Positions 43,600 to 51,983 of a DNA stretch of 64,000 nt are shown in pieces. The translations under genes and the position numbers were made by a program. Numbering within the stretch: position 1 is the stretch's first letter; every line of letters starts with the position of its first letter. The notes beneath the pieces were generated by a model, which was given only the letters and a program-made list of their open reading frames with translations, made no database searches and was not told the DNA's origin. The stretch is from Bacillota bacterium (GTDB taxonomy: Bacteria > Bacillota > Clostridia > Oscillospirales > Oscillospiraceae), in NCBI GenBank assembly GCA_023402075.1, contig JAEXCS010000043.1, positions 59,409-123,408 on the forward strand, in the 5' to 3' direction.

Positions 43600-44976
43600 T
43601 TAAAGGGAGTTTTTTCCACGGGCCATGTATTTTCCATGAGGCTCCGCCACCAGAATTTTGCCAAGCTCCGCCATCAGTCTGCCCCGCAGGTAGACCTGCG
43701 CAATCCCGCCGGACGTGACCACTCCCTCGTACGGAGAATAGCCCGCCGCGCTTACGCTGTCCTCCCCCCGGATAACATGGCTTGCGCCGGGGTCGTACAC
43801 CACGATATCCGCGTCGCTTCCCACCCGTATGGCGCCCTTTCTGGGATACAGGCCGTACAGCTTGGCAGGGTTTTCGCTGAGCACCTGACACATGGTGGGC
43901 AGTGCAATTTTCTTCTTCTCCACGCCAAAGGAATACAACAGCTCTCCTCTGGACTCCACGCCGGGAAGTCCGCCCGGAATCTTCGTGAAGTCCGCCCGAC
44001 CCACCTCCTTCTGCTCCAGCGTGAACGCGCAATGATCGGTGGAAACTGTCTGAATCAGGCCCCGCTTCAACCCCCGCCACAAATATGTCTGCTCTTCCTT
44101 TGCCCGGATAGGCGGTGCGCAGACATACCGCGCGGCGGCGGAGAAATCCTCATTGAAATAAACGCTTTCGTCCAGCACCAGATATTGGGGGCAAGTCTCC
44201 ACGTAGACCTTCTGCCCCCGCTTCCGGGCGGCTTCGGCCTCCTCCAGTGCCTGACGGTTGGTGAGATGCACAATAATCACCGGACTGTCCGCCGCCTGTG
44301 CGATACGCAAAAGGCGGCTTACCGCCTCCGCTTCCAGATAGGGAGGGCGGGTCTGCGGATGAGAAGCCGGGGACAGCTCTCCTGCCGCCTTTTTTTCGGC
44401 AATCATCGCGTCAATCACTCCGGCGTTTTCGCAGTGGAAGCCGCAGATGCCGCCCAAGCGGCGCAGGGCCTTCAATGCGCTGTAAATCGCGCCGTCTCCA
44501 ATCATCATGGCAGGATAGGTAAGATACATTTTAAATGACGAAATTCCCTGGGCAAACATGGCCGGAAGCTCCGCTTCCACAGCGGGGTTCCAATCATCGA
44601 TGGTCATATGGAAGCCGTAGTCGCAAAAGCTGCGGCCGTCGGCCTTTTTGTGCCACAAATCCAGTCCATATTGCAGGGATTCTCCCTTGTTGGGGCACGC
44701 AAAGTCGATCACGGTGGTGGTGCCGCCCCGGATGGCCGCCCGGCTGCCGGAGGTAAAATCATCCGCGGTGGTGGTGTTGGCCACGTCCAGATCGAAATGG
44801 GTGTGCGCGTCGATGAAGCCGGGGAACAAAAGCATTCCCGACACGTCCACCACATTTTCTCCCGCGGCGGACAGCCCCTTGCCAACCTGAACAATCTTTT
44901 CCCCGTCGATCAGCACGTCGGCCCGGCGAACTCCCCGTCCGGAAACCACGCCGCCCCCCTTAAGTAATGTTCTCAT
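43600..44976 (-). CDS. Dihydropyrimidinase/hydantoinase-family amidohydrolase
   Basis: This 458-residue cyclic amidase opens dihydropyrimidine or hydantoin rings. The metal motif is DAHTHFDLD, the carboxylated lysine is in GISSFKMYLTY, further ligands are in FHCENAGVID and VHLTNRQALEEA, and the catalytic Asp is in TVSTDHCAF. The C-terminal SDADIVVYDPGASHVI is normal. A deaminase gene lies next on the same strand. Substrate choice (hydantoin versus dihydrouracil) cannot be decided here. Confidence 0.93.
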   Translation of the reverse strand: MRTLLKGGGVVSGRGVRRADVLIDGEKIVQVGKGLSAAGENVVDVSGMLLFPGFIDAHTHFDLDVANTTTADDFTSGSRAAIRGGTTTVIDFACPNKGESLQYGLDLWHKKADGRSFCDYGFHMTIDDWNPAVEAELPAMFAQGISSFKMYLTYPAMMIGDGAIYSALKALRRLGGICGFHCENAGVIDAMIAEKKAAGELSPASHPQTRPPYLEAEAVSRLLRIAQAADSPVIIVHLTNRQALEEAEAARKRGQKVYVETCPQYLVLDESVYFNEDFSAAARYVCAPPIRAKEEQTYLWRGLKRGLIQTVSTDHCAFTLEQKEVGRADFTKIPGGLPGVESRGELLYSFGVEKKKIALPTMCQVLSENPAKLYGLYPRKGAIRVGSDADIVVYDPGASHVIRGEDSVSAAGYSPYEGVVTSGGIAQVYLRGRLMAELGKILVAEPHGKYMARGKNSL

Positions 44977-45237
44977 CCAAAATCCTCCCTTGCGTTTTGT
45001 CTTAATACGACCTCAGCATAGCATAGTTTTCTCCAGATTTCCATATGTCAGAAGCCCCAGCCATAAAATATTTTTGCGCTAAACCGGGTTCTTTTTTTCT
45101 GCGCGGCCACAGGGCCAATCTGGCAAATTTTACACCAATTTTTCGTTTTCCTCTTTCTTTTTTTTGCGGTGCAGGTTATACTGACTTTAACACAAAGCAC
45201 GGTTTGCGCCGCGCTTTCAAAATGAAGGAGGTAAAAG

Positions 45238-47430
45238 ATGAAGAAGGCAATTTCCCTGTTGCTGGCCGTGATGACGGCCATGTCTTTGACCACGCTCAGC
45301 TTTGCTGCTGAAAGCCCCGCCACGGTGGACAAGGGCGACATTGTGGTGCTGTATACCAACGATGTTCACTGCGGTGTGGATGACAACATCGGTTACGCAG
45401 GCTTCGCGGCCTACGCCGCCGAAATGCGCAAGGCCACCGACTATGTGACTCTTGCAGACGTGGGCGACGCGGTGCAGGGCGCGGCTCTGGGCACCCTGTC
45501 CAAGGGCGAATACATCATAGACATCATGAATCAGGTGGGCTATGATGTGGCTATCCCCGGCAACCACGAATTTGACTACGGGATGGAACAGTTCTTTAAC
45601 CTGTCCAAGGCCCTGAAGAGTGGCTATGTCTGCGCCAACTTTATGGACCTGCGGACCAATAAGCCCGTATTCGATGCATACAAAATGATTACCTACGGCG
45701 ACACCAAGGTGGCCTATGTGGGCATTGACACCCCCGAGTCCATCACCAAGTCCACTCCTACCTACTTCCAGGACAACACCGGCAAGTACATTTACGGCTT
45801 CTGCGCGGGCAACAACGGCAAAGAGCTGTACAACGCTGTGCAGTCTGCCGTTGATTCCGCCAAGACCGCAGGCGCGGACTATGTCATCGCCGTGGGCCAT
45901 CTGGGCGACGATGCGCAGAGCGCTCCCTGGCGCTCCGCCGACGTGATTGCCAACGTCTCCGGCCTGACCGCCTTCCTCGACGGGCATGCCCACAGCACCA
46001 TTCCCTCTCAGAAGGTCGCGGATAAGGACGGCAAGACCGTTCTTCTCACCTCTACCGGCACGAAGCTTGCCGCCATCGGCAAGCTGGTCATCAAATCCAA
46101 TGGCAGCGTTTCCACCGAGCTGGTGACGGACTATGCCGCCAAGGATCCCACCGTTGACACCTTTGTCAAGGGTATTTTGGCTAAAAACGAAGCGCTGCTG
46201 AACAAAGTGGTGGCCAAGACCTCCGTTGACCTGACCACCATGGAAGCCGACGGCAAGACCCGCGCCATCCGCAATCAGGAAACCAATCTGGGCGATCTGG
46301 TTGCCGACGCTTACCGCACAGAAGCGGGCGCTGACGTGGCCATCGTCAACGGCGGCGGCATCCGTGCCGACATCAAGGCCGGCAATATCACCTACGGCCA
46401 GATCATTGCCGTGCATCCCTTTGGCAACGAGCTGCGGATGGTGGAAGCCACCGGCCAGCAGATTCTGGATGCGCTGGAAATGGCTTCCCGCACCGCTCCC
46501 GACGAAAACGGCGGCTTCCTTCAGGTTTCCGGCCTGACCTACACCATCGACACCACCGTCCCCTCCACCGTGAAGACCGACGACAACAAGATGTTCGTCT
46601 CTGTCACCGGCGCACGGCGAGTGAAGGACGTGAAGGTTGGCGGCAAGGACATCGTAGCCACCAAGACCTACAAGCTGGCTTCCCACAACTATATGCTGGA
46701 GGACGCGGGCGATGGCCTGAATATGTTCCAGAAGTGCAAGACGCTCAGCGTCCCCGCCATGCTGGACAATGAAATCCTGATCAACTACATTACCAACACT
46801 TTGAAGGGCACCGTTCCCGCAGAGTATTCCAAGGCACAGGGCCGCATCACCGTTACCGGCGCGGTCATGCCCTTCGCCGATGTGGCATCCAGCGCCTATT
46901 ACTATGACGCGGTTCTCTTCTCCATTGAGAAGGGCCTGATTCCCGGCACCTCCGAAACCGCTTTCAGCCCCAATGTAACCATGACCCGTGGCGACGTGGT
47001 GCTGGCTCTGTGGAATCTGGCCGGCAAGCCCACTGCCAAGGCAAACCCTGCCTTCACCGATGTGGACTTCACCACCGATCTGGGCAAGGCTGTGGCTTGG
47101 GCCAACGAGAACAGCATTGTCAACGGCAAGACCGCAACCACCTTTGTTTCCGGTGACTCCGTGAGCCGTCAGCAGTTTGCGGCGTTTATGTTCCGCTATG
47201 CCGAGGCTCTGGGTTACAGTGTCAGCGCGGGCGGCAGTCTGGGCGCCTTTACCGATGCCCAGCAGGTTTCCTCTTACGCCACCAAGGCACTGGTCTGGGC
47301 CAACGGCAACAGCCTGATTAACGGCTTTAACGACAACACGATCCGTCCCTTTGCCACTGCCACCCGTGGTCAGTCCGCAGCAATCATTTATCGCTTTGCT
47401 TCTACGCTGACCGCAGCCAAGACGGCCTGA
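45238..47430 (+). CDS. Secreted 5'-nucleotidase/cyclic phosphodiesterase with SLH domains
   Basis: This 730-residue surface enzyme has a signal peptide (MKKAISLLLAVMTAMSLTTL, cleavage near AAES). The metallophosphatase domain (about 36-265) has YTNDVHC, DVGDAVQG, GNHEFDYG and GHAHSTIP. The 5'-nucleotidase C domain (about 320-490) has NGGGIRADIKAGNITYGQ. Residues about 545-725 carry SLH repeats (FSPNVTMTRGDVVLALWNLAG, GDSVSRQQFAAFMFRYAEALG, RPFATATRGQSAAIIYRFA). SLH repeats tether proteins to pyruvylated wall polymer, the product of the CsaB-type enzyme at 36175. It scavenges phosphate and nucleosides outside the cell. AGGAGG precedes ATG 45238. Confidence 0.95.
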   Translation: MKKAISLLLAVMTAMSLTTLSFAAESPATVDKGDIVVLYTNDVHCGVDDNIGYAGFAAYAAEMRKATDYVTLADVGDAVQGAALGTLSKGEYIIDIMNQVGYDVAIPGNHEFDYGMEQFFNLSKALKSGYVCANFMDLRTNKPVFDAYKMITYGDTKVAYVGIDTPESITKSTPTYFQDNTGKYIYGFCAGNNGKELYNAVQSAVDSAKTAGADYVIAVGHLGDDAQSAPWRSADVIANVSGLTAFLDGHAHSTIPSQKVADKDGKTVLLTSTGTKLAAIGKLVIKSNGSVSTELVTDYAAKDPTVDTFVKGILAKNEALLNKVVAKTSVDLTTMEADGKTRAIRNQETNLGDLVADAYRTEAGADVAIVNGGGIRADIKAGNITYGQIIAVHPFGNELRMVEATGQQILDALEMASRTAPDENGGFLQVSGLTYTIDTTVPSTVKTDDNKMFVSVTGARRVKDVKVGGKDIVATKTYKLASHNYMLEDAGDGLNMFQKCKTLSVPAMLDNEILINYITNTLKGTVPAEYSKAQGRITVTGAVMPFADVASSAYYYDAVLFSIEKGLIPGTSETAFSPNVTMTRGDVVLALWNLAGKPTAKANPAFTDVDFTTDLGKAVAWANENSIVNGKTATTFVSGDSVSRQQFAAFMFRYAEALGYSVSAGGSLGAFTDAQQVSSYATKALVWANGNSLINGFNDNTIRPFATATRGQSAAIIYRFASTLTAAKTA

Positions 47431-47455
47431 GTTTACCGGTCGATTGTTTAAAAAA

Positions 47456-47495
47456 AGCCCGCTGGTTTGGAAATCCAAACCGGCGGGCTTTTTTT
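47456..47495 (+). terminator. Terminator after the SLH nucleotidase
   Basis: AGCCCGCTGGTTTGG / CCAAACCGGCGGGCT stem, then TTTTTTT. Confidence 0.85.
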
Positions 47496-47567
47496 CGAAG
47501 CATATGGTATTATAATGAACGAAGCTGTGCTTATCCGGTCAACATTTTGCGGCTTGGAGGCTTTGCA

Positions 47568-48191
47568 ATGTACGAGCATCTCAAAAAATTATTTGTTGCA
47601 CTGTGTTTTTTCGGTCTTCTCGTTTTGGTATCCGGGTGCGCCGAAAAGGGGCCGCCCACCGTGACGAATGACTATGACCTTGCCGAGGCGGCGAAGCTGG
47701 TGGACGAGGCGGAGTGGCTGACCACCTGGCTCCAGACCCAGACTTCCATTTCCCGGGACAAGGCCGAAGCGCTGGACGCGCGGCTGGGGCAGCTCCTCTC
47801 CCCCGAGTGTCAAATCGTTCCAACGTCCATGGACGGAGCGGACTGGGAGGACAAAACCCTACAAACGCTCCCCATTGTGCGCGATGTGATCCAGCCGACG
47901 GTTTATTACGAGGGTGTGTCCATTGTCTCTGCCACGGAGGAACAAAGCTGCGAGCGATCGGAGGAAACCGGGGACTGTATGACCCATTTCGGTACCCTGA
48001 CAATCCGCAAGGAATATGAAGGAGACGAGGCCGCGCTCCGGGGCTGGTCTCTGGAGTACGTATTTACCCAGCGCAAGCACGGCGGGGACTGGGAATTTTT
48101 CTCTTACAGCGGCATATATAACGCCAAAGTCAGCCTTCCATTGAAAGCGGAATTTTACGAAGCGCCCTATGACATTGCGGATTTGGCATAA
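47568..48191 (+). CDS. Lipoprotein of unknown function, 207 aa
   Basis: The signal peptide YEHLKKLFVALCFFGLLVLVSGC ends in a lipobox (Cys near 25 from ATG 47568). The mature domain is acidic with two cysteines (SCERSEETGDCM) and a beta-rich end (WSLEYVFTQRKHGGDWEFFSYSGIY). The SD GGAGG supports 47568 over the upstream in-frame codon at 47547. The family was not recognised. Confidence 0.65.
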   Translation: MYEHLKKLFVALCFFGLLVLVSGCAEKGPPTVTNDYDLAEAAKLVDEAEWLTTWLQTQTSISRDKAEALDARLGQLLSPECQIVPTSMDGADWEDKTLQTLPIVRDVIQPTVYYEGVSIVSATEEQSCERSEETGDCMTHFGTLTIRKEYEGDEAALRGWSLEYVFTQRKHGGDWEFFSYSGIYNAKVSLPLKAEFYEAPYDIADLA

Positions 48192-48194
48192 AAA

Positions 48195-48233
48195 CGCGGC
48201 TCCCGGCAGATAAAAACCGGGAGCCGCGCGTTT
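48195..48233. terminator. Bidirectional terminator
   Basis: CGCGGCTCCCGG / CCGGGAGCCGCG is a perfect 12-bp stem between the convergent lipoprotein and SASP genes. Confidence 0.75.
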
Positions 48234-48246
48234 GTCTTAGAAGAAG

Positions 48247-48444
48247 TTACAGGGACTTCTCGTAGGACTCGATCATTTTCTTGACCATCTGGCCGCCGAC
48301 AGAGCCGGCCTCGCGGGAGGTGAGGTCGCCGTTATAGCCTTCCTTCAGGTTGACGCCAACCTCGGAAGCAGCCTCCATCTTGAACTTATCCATAGCCGCG
48401 CGAGCCTCGGGGACGTTGATCTTGTTAGTGTTCTTGCTAGCCAT
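48247..48444 (-). CDS. Alpha/beta-type small acid-soluble spore protein
   Basis: This 65-residue protein saturates and protects DNA in the forespore. The two family signatures are clear: the KINVPEARAAMDKFKMEAASEVGV first helix with the germination-protease-type EAASEVG site, and LTSREAGSVGGQMVKKMIE in the second. The start MASKNTNK at 48444 has GAGAAAAGGAG upstream. A sigma-G-like promoter lies at 48515-48543. This gene is direct evidence that the organism forms spores. Confidence 0.95.
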   Translation of the reverse strand: MASKNTNKINVPEARAAMDKFKMEAASEVGVNLKEGYNGDLTSREAGSVGGQMVKKMIESYEKSL

Positions 48445-48514
48445 AATTGTTTCTCCTTTTCTCAATTCCGAATTTATTGAATTCGTGTTTGTGGGTTTCT
48501 GGGTATCGCAAGAG

Positions 48515-48543
48515 TAGTTTGACTCGAAAAAATGAGAATATGC
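48515..48543 (-). promoter_or_regulatory. Sigma-G-like promoter of the SASP gene
   Basis: On the minus strand GCATA (48539-48543), a 17-nt spacer and CAAACTA (48515-48521) match the forespore consensus gHATR-N17/18-CATnHTA with one mismatch. Confidence 0.55.
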
Positions 48544-48873
48544 CGAAATCCTGACGGTAAAATTTTGAAGCGCTGCAAATTCTCACCGTCTAAAAATTGA
48601 ACCGCATGGTGCGAAGAACACACAAAAGCCTGCACAGTGAAGATAAAATCCACCTGTGGGGCTTGGCCAACACGAAGGAAAGCTTCAATCGCTGCTTAAT
48701 TTTTTTCGGTGGCTGGATGGTCAATCAGATGATTTTGTTTCAGAAGTGGCTTATGGCCGCTTCAATTTCCAATCGTTTTTTTGGATATGTGTTTCCCTAT
48801 AATTTTATCCGCCGATTGAACGGTTTTGAGATTCATATTAAGATGGTTGTAATTACACGGACGGAGGAACGCT
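48544..48873. other. Non-coding stretch before the aminotransferase
   Basis: About 330 bp without a convincing gene. An open frame at 48597-48893 has no SD, an odd composition and overlaps the next start. No repeat or hairpin of note was seen. Confidence 0.4.
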
Positions 48874-50028
48874 ATGGATACGATTTATTTTGACAACGCC
48901 GCCACCTCGTTTCCAAAGGCCCCCAGCGTGGGGCGGGCGATGGCTGATCTGATTGAAAACGGAGCCTTTAACATCAGCCGTGGCGGCTATGAGCGGTCCT
49001 ATGAGCTGCTGGGGCAGGTGCTGGACGGACGGGAGCGGCTAAAGCGCCTCTTTTCTGCCCCCAAGGAGGCCTGTGTCTGCTTCACCGGCGGAGTCACCGC
49101 TTCGGTAAATCAGTTTTTAAAAGGACTGCTGGTTCCCGGCGACCATGTGATCGTCTCCTCCGTGGAACACAACGCCGTGATGCGTCCCCTGCACACGCTG
49201 ACTTTGGCAGGGGTGGAGGTCAGCGCCGCCAAATGCGCCCCGGACGGGACGCTGGATCCGGAGACGGTTCGCGCCCTTTTTCAAAGGAACACAAAAGCCG
49301 TGCTATGCACCCACGCGTCCAACGTCTGCGGCACCGTTTTGCCCGTGGGGAAAATCGGCGCGCTGTGCAGAGAGCGGGGCGTGTGGTTCGCGGTGGACGC
49401 GGCCCAAACCGCAGGCGTTCTCCCCATCGACATGGCAGGCATGTGCATCGACTTTCTGGCCTTTCCCGGCCACAAGGGACTGCGAGGCCCCCAGGGCGTG
49501 GGCGGGTTTGTGGTTTTGCCGTCTTTGGCAAAGGTCATGCGCCCGGTGATTGAGGGCGGCACCGGCTCCCGCTCGGACTCCGAAGAGCAGCCAGAATTTC
49601 TTCCTGATAAGTTTGAAAGCGGCACGCTTCCCATCCCCGCAATCATTGGTTTGCGGCAGGCGCTGCTGGCCCTTGAAAACGGGACGGAAGCGGTCCTTGA
49701 AAAAGAAATGGCGCTGACAGCGCAGTTTTTAGAGGGACTTTCCGGGATTCCCAGCGTAAGAGTCGCGGGAATTTCTGATCCGGCCCAGTTTTCCCGGCGG
49801 TTGGGCGTGGTCAGCGTGGATTTCTCTCCAGCCGACAACGCGGCGGTGGCCTATGCGCTTGAGCAGGAGGCCGGAATTATGACCCGCGTTGGACTGCACT
49901 GCGCGCCCCGCGCTCACCAAACACTTGGAACCTTCCCGCAGGGCACGGTACGGTTCTCCTTTGGCCCGGAAAATACCGCCGACGAGGTGGCCCTGTGTCT
50001 TGGGGCTATTCGCATGATTTTAAAATAG
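48874..50028 (+). CDS. Cysteine desulfurase-family PLP aminotransferase (class V)
   Basis: This 384-residue PLP enzyme has IYFDNAATSFPKAPSV at the N-terminus and the PLP-lysine region FLAFPGHKGLRGPQGVGG. The cysteine-bearing loop is MTRVGLHCAPRAHQTLGTFPQGTVRFSFG. This matches the subgroup I know as TIGR01977 (cysteine desulfurase family, often found with selenium metabolism genes). It would move sulfur or selenium from (seleno)cysteine. No selenium genes are visible in the window. GGAGGAACGCT precedes the ATG. Confidence 0.9.
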   Translation: MDTIYFDNAATSFPKAPSVGRAMADLIENGAFNISRGGYERSYELLGQVLDGRERLKRLFSAPKEACVCFTGGVTASVNQFLKGLLVPGDHVIVSSVEHNAVMRPLHTLTLAGVEVSAAKCAPDGTLDPETVRALFQRNTKAVLCTHASNVCGTVLPVGKIGALCRERGVWFAVDAAQTAGVLPIDMAGMCIDFLAFPGHKGLRGPQGVGGFVVLPSLAKVMRPVIEGGTGSRSDSEEQPEFLPDKFESGTLPIPAIIGLRQALLALENGTEAVLEKEMALTAQFLEGLSGIPSVRVAGISDPAQFSRRLGVVSVDFSPADNAAVAYALEQEAGIMTRVGLHCAPRAHQTLGTFPQGTVRFSFGPENTADEVALCLGAIRMILK

Positions 50029-50089
50029 AGATGCACAGATTTTTTTGCAGCGTATGTGCTATTATTCCCTATCATTGATAAAAGAAAAA

Positions 50090-50121
50090 GGCGCGGAGCG
50101 GAGAAAACTCCGCTCCGCGCC
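50090..50121. terminator. Bidirectional terminator
   Basis: GGCGCGGAGCGGAG / CTCCGCTCCGCGCC is a perfect 14-bp stem with an AAAA loop between convergent genes. Confidence 0.8.
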
Positions 50122-50132
50122 CCCGCACTTTT

Positions 50133-50717
50133 TTAAATCACCGCAGCTCTCTCATCCAACGGAGATTGGCGCAGCAACGCTTCCACAAACTCCGCGTCCC
50201 GCAGTCCGTAAAAAACCAGACCTTCTGCCCGATCCTGTCCCTCCGCACTCTGAAGGTCCGTCTTCGGATTGCAGGCCCTGAAACGAGGCTGGCGATCCGC
50301 ATCCTCAAAAATGGCACTGCCCATCACCAGCGCGTCCGCCTCCGGATGAAGACTCACCCGCTTCACGGCGTCCATCTCGTCCAACTCCATATAATAGATG
50401 CTCTTGTCCCGCGTAAGCAAAATGGCCCTGCGGTTTGTGACAAAATACTTCATGCCCATCACGCTCCACCGCTCCAGCCACGGCATGATCATCACAAGCG
50501 CGGCCACCAGTGTTACCAGCGCGGCAAATTTTCCGCTGAACGCATCGTTTCCTGTGCTGTAAATTCCCAAAAGTGTGGAGATGCATACCAGCGTAATTCC
50601 CCATCTGACAAGAATCTTTCCTCTCTCCCGCCGACTCAGCAGCGGAAAGGGCGCGGAACGTCCGCTCCAGCGGACAATCTCCCCGTCCCGCAGATATTCC
50701 TTCAGCTCTTCGTTCAT
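50133..50717 (-). CDS. Membrane protein with bacterial PH-like domain
   Basis: In this 194-residue protein, two transmembrane helices (about 37-55 and 64-83) are followed by a PH-like domain (GMKYFVTNRRAILLTRDKSIYYMELDEMDAVKRVSLHPEADALVMGSAIFED). Such bacterial PH proteins are of unknown function at the membrane. The start MNEELKEY at 50717 has GGAAAGCGAGA-type spacing and fits the domain start. Confidence 0.7.
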   Translation of the reverse strand: MNEELKEYLRDGEIVRWSGRSAPFPLLSRRERGKILVRWGITLVCISTLLGIYSTGNDAFSGKFAALVTLVAALVMIMPWLERWSVMGMKYFVTNRRAILLTRDKSIYYMELDEMDAVKRVSLHPEADALVMGSAIFEDADRQPRFRACNPKTDLQSAEGQDRAEGLVFYGLRDAEFVEALLRQSPLDERAAVI

Positions 50718-51035
50718 CTCGCTTTCCTCCCATTTCCCTTCGCAAAGCGGGCGCACCGTTTCTCCGCGCCGCCTTACGTATTTGTCTGCTTTATTATAGC
50801 TTCAATCAGTGTTCAATGACCGCAAAGGCCCCGTCTGCTTCCGCTAATTTTTCGTAAAATTCCAGCGCCGGATCGACCGCCTTTGCGAAAAGACATTCCG
50901 TGTTTCTTCGTTTCTTTTTTGTGGCCTGGGGCCATTTTTGCTTTTCATCGGCTTTTTTTGTCCGGCAATGTCTTTTCTTTCCAAGTGATTTCCGTCGAAG
51001 ATGGCGGTTTTTCCGAAATCTTCTTCAAAAAAACC

Positions 51036-51085
51036 TTGCAATCCTTCAAAAACTATGTTAGACTAACTTGTGCCTTTAAAAGGCA
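51036..51085 (+). promoter_or_regulatory. rpmE promoter and leader hairpin
   Basis: TTGCAA (51036-51041), a 17-nt spacer and TAGACT (51059-51064). The transcript would begin at TGCCTTT-A-AAAGGCA (51071-51085), a perfect 7-bp inverted repeat. Autoregulatory L31 leaders are known in Firmicutes, but this one is only a candidate. Confidence 0.5.
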
Positions 51086-51119
51086 TTAGCGATTGGATCG
51101 AAAGAGGTGAACGAGAGCA

Positions 51120-51323
51120 ATGAAGGAAGGAATCCATCCCGATTATCAGCAGACTACTATTTCTTGCGCCTGCGGTAATGTGATTGAGACAGGTTCTACC
51201 AAGAAGAATATCAAGGTGGAAGTCTGCTCTAAGTGTCACCCCTTCTTTACGGGCAAGCAGAAGCTGGTTGATACCGGCGGACGCGTGGCCAAGTTTAACA
51301 AGAAGTTCGGTATGAACAGCTAA
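51120..51323 (+). CDS. rpmE: 50S ribosomal protein L31, zinc-binding form
   Basis: This 67-residue protein starts MKEGIHPDYQQTTISCACGN. The cysteines in CACG and CSKC (residues 16-18 and 36-39) form the zinc site of the C+ type. HPFFTGKQKLVDTGGRVAKFNKKFG is the conserved C-terminus. AAAGAGGTGA is the SD. It is monocistronic with its own promoter and terminator. Confidence 0.97.
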   Translation: MKEGIHPDYQQTTISCACGNVIETGSTKKNIKVEVCSKCHPFFTGKQKLVDTGGRVAKFNKKFGMNS

Positions 51324-51344
51324 AACCGACGACACGTTCACAGA

Positions 51345-51374
51345 GTCCCGTATCCGTGAGGATACGGGGCTTTT
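51345..51374 (+). terminator. Terminator after rpmE
   Basis: GTCCCGTATCC / GGATACGGGGC stem, then TTTT. Confidence 0.8.
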
Positions 51375-51450
51375 GCGCCTTTATCCGCTTTACAGCTTCT
51401 GCCAAAGCGGATATACTATTACCATAAAAATAATGAAGGAGACGATTGTC

Positions 51451-51957
51451 ATGCGCCTGAAATCTGTGAATCCCAAGGAGCTTTCCATGGAGGCCCTGCG
51501 CCTGTTCACTGGGCGGACGCCTTTGCTGACAGCGGGAGACAAATCCGCCTGCAACACCATGACCATCGGATGGGGTGGCCTTGGCAGCGTTTGGAACAAA
51601 CCCGCCTGCACAGTATACGTGCGCCACTCCCGCCATACCTTTCAATTTATGGAATCCCACGACTATTTTACCCTGTCCGTCCTGCCTAAGGACCGCAGGG
51701 ACGCGCTGACTCTGTGCGGCACCAAAAGCGGCCGCGACATGGATAAAATTTCCGCCTGCGGTCTAACAGTCTGCCACGGTGCAGGCGACGCACCGTTTTT
51801 CGACGAGGCGGAGCTAGTGCTGGTGTGCCGCAAGCTGTACGCCCAGGACATGCTGCCCGAGTTTGTCATCGACTCCGGCGCGGCGGCGCCCTTTTATCCG
51901 GAGGGCGATTGGCACCGCATGTATATCGGCGAGGTCGTGGAGGCCTATCAAGCATAA
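51451..51957 (+). CDS. Flavin reductase-like FMN-binding protein (flavoredoxin type)
   Basis: This 168-residue split-barrel FMN protein has TPLLTAGDKSACNTMTIGWGGLGSVWNKPACTVYVRHSRHT as the FMN-binding block, then FTLSVLPKDRRDALTLCGTKSGRDMDK. It probably carries electrons or reduces flavin, as in flavoredoxins of anaerobes. The start ATG 51451 follows AAGGAGA. It lies 26 bp before hflX and probably shares its transcript. Confidence 0.88.
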   Translation: MRLKSVNPKELSMEALRLFTGRTPLLTAGDKSACNTMTIGWGGLGSVWNKPACTVYVRHSRHTFQFMESHDYFTLSVLPKDRRDALTLCGTKSGRDMDKISACGLTVCHGAGDAPFFDEAELVLVCRKLYAQDMLPEFVIDSGAAAPFYPEGDWHRMYIGEVVEAYQA

Positions 51958-51983
51958 CCGCCAACGGCGGAAAAAGGAGATTT

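Noticed and set aside
45217..47478. Long minus-strand frame opposite the SLH nucleotidase
   Set aside because: It is the antisense shadow of a GC-rich gene with clear domains; its Gly/His/Val-rich composition is typical of such shadows.
48597..48893. 98-residue open frame before the aminotransferase
   Set aside because: No SD, unusual composition, and it overlaps the well-supported start at 48874.
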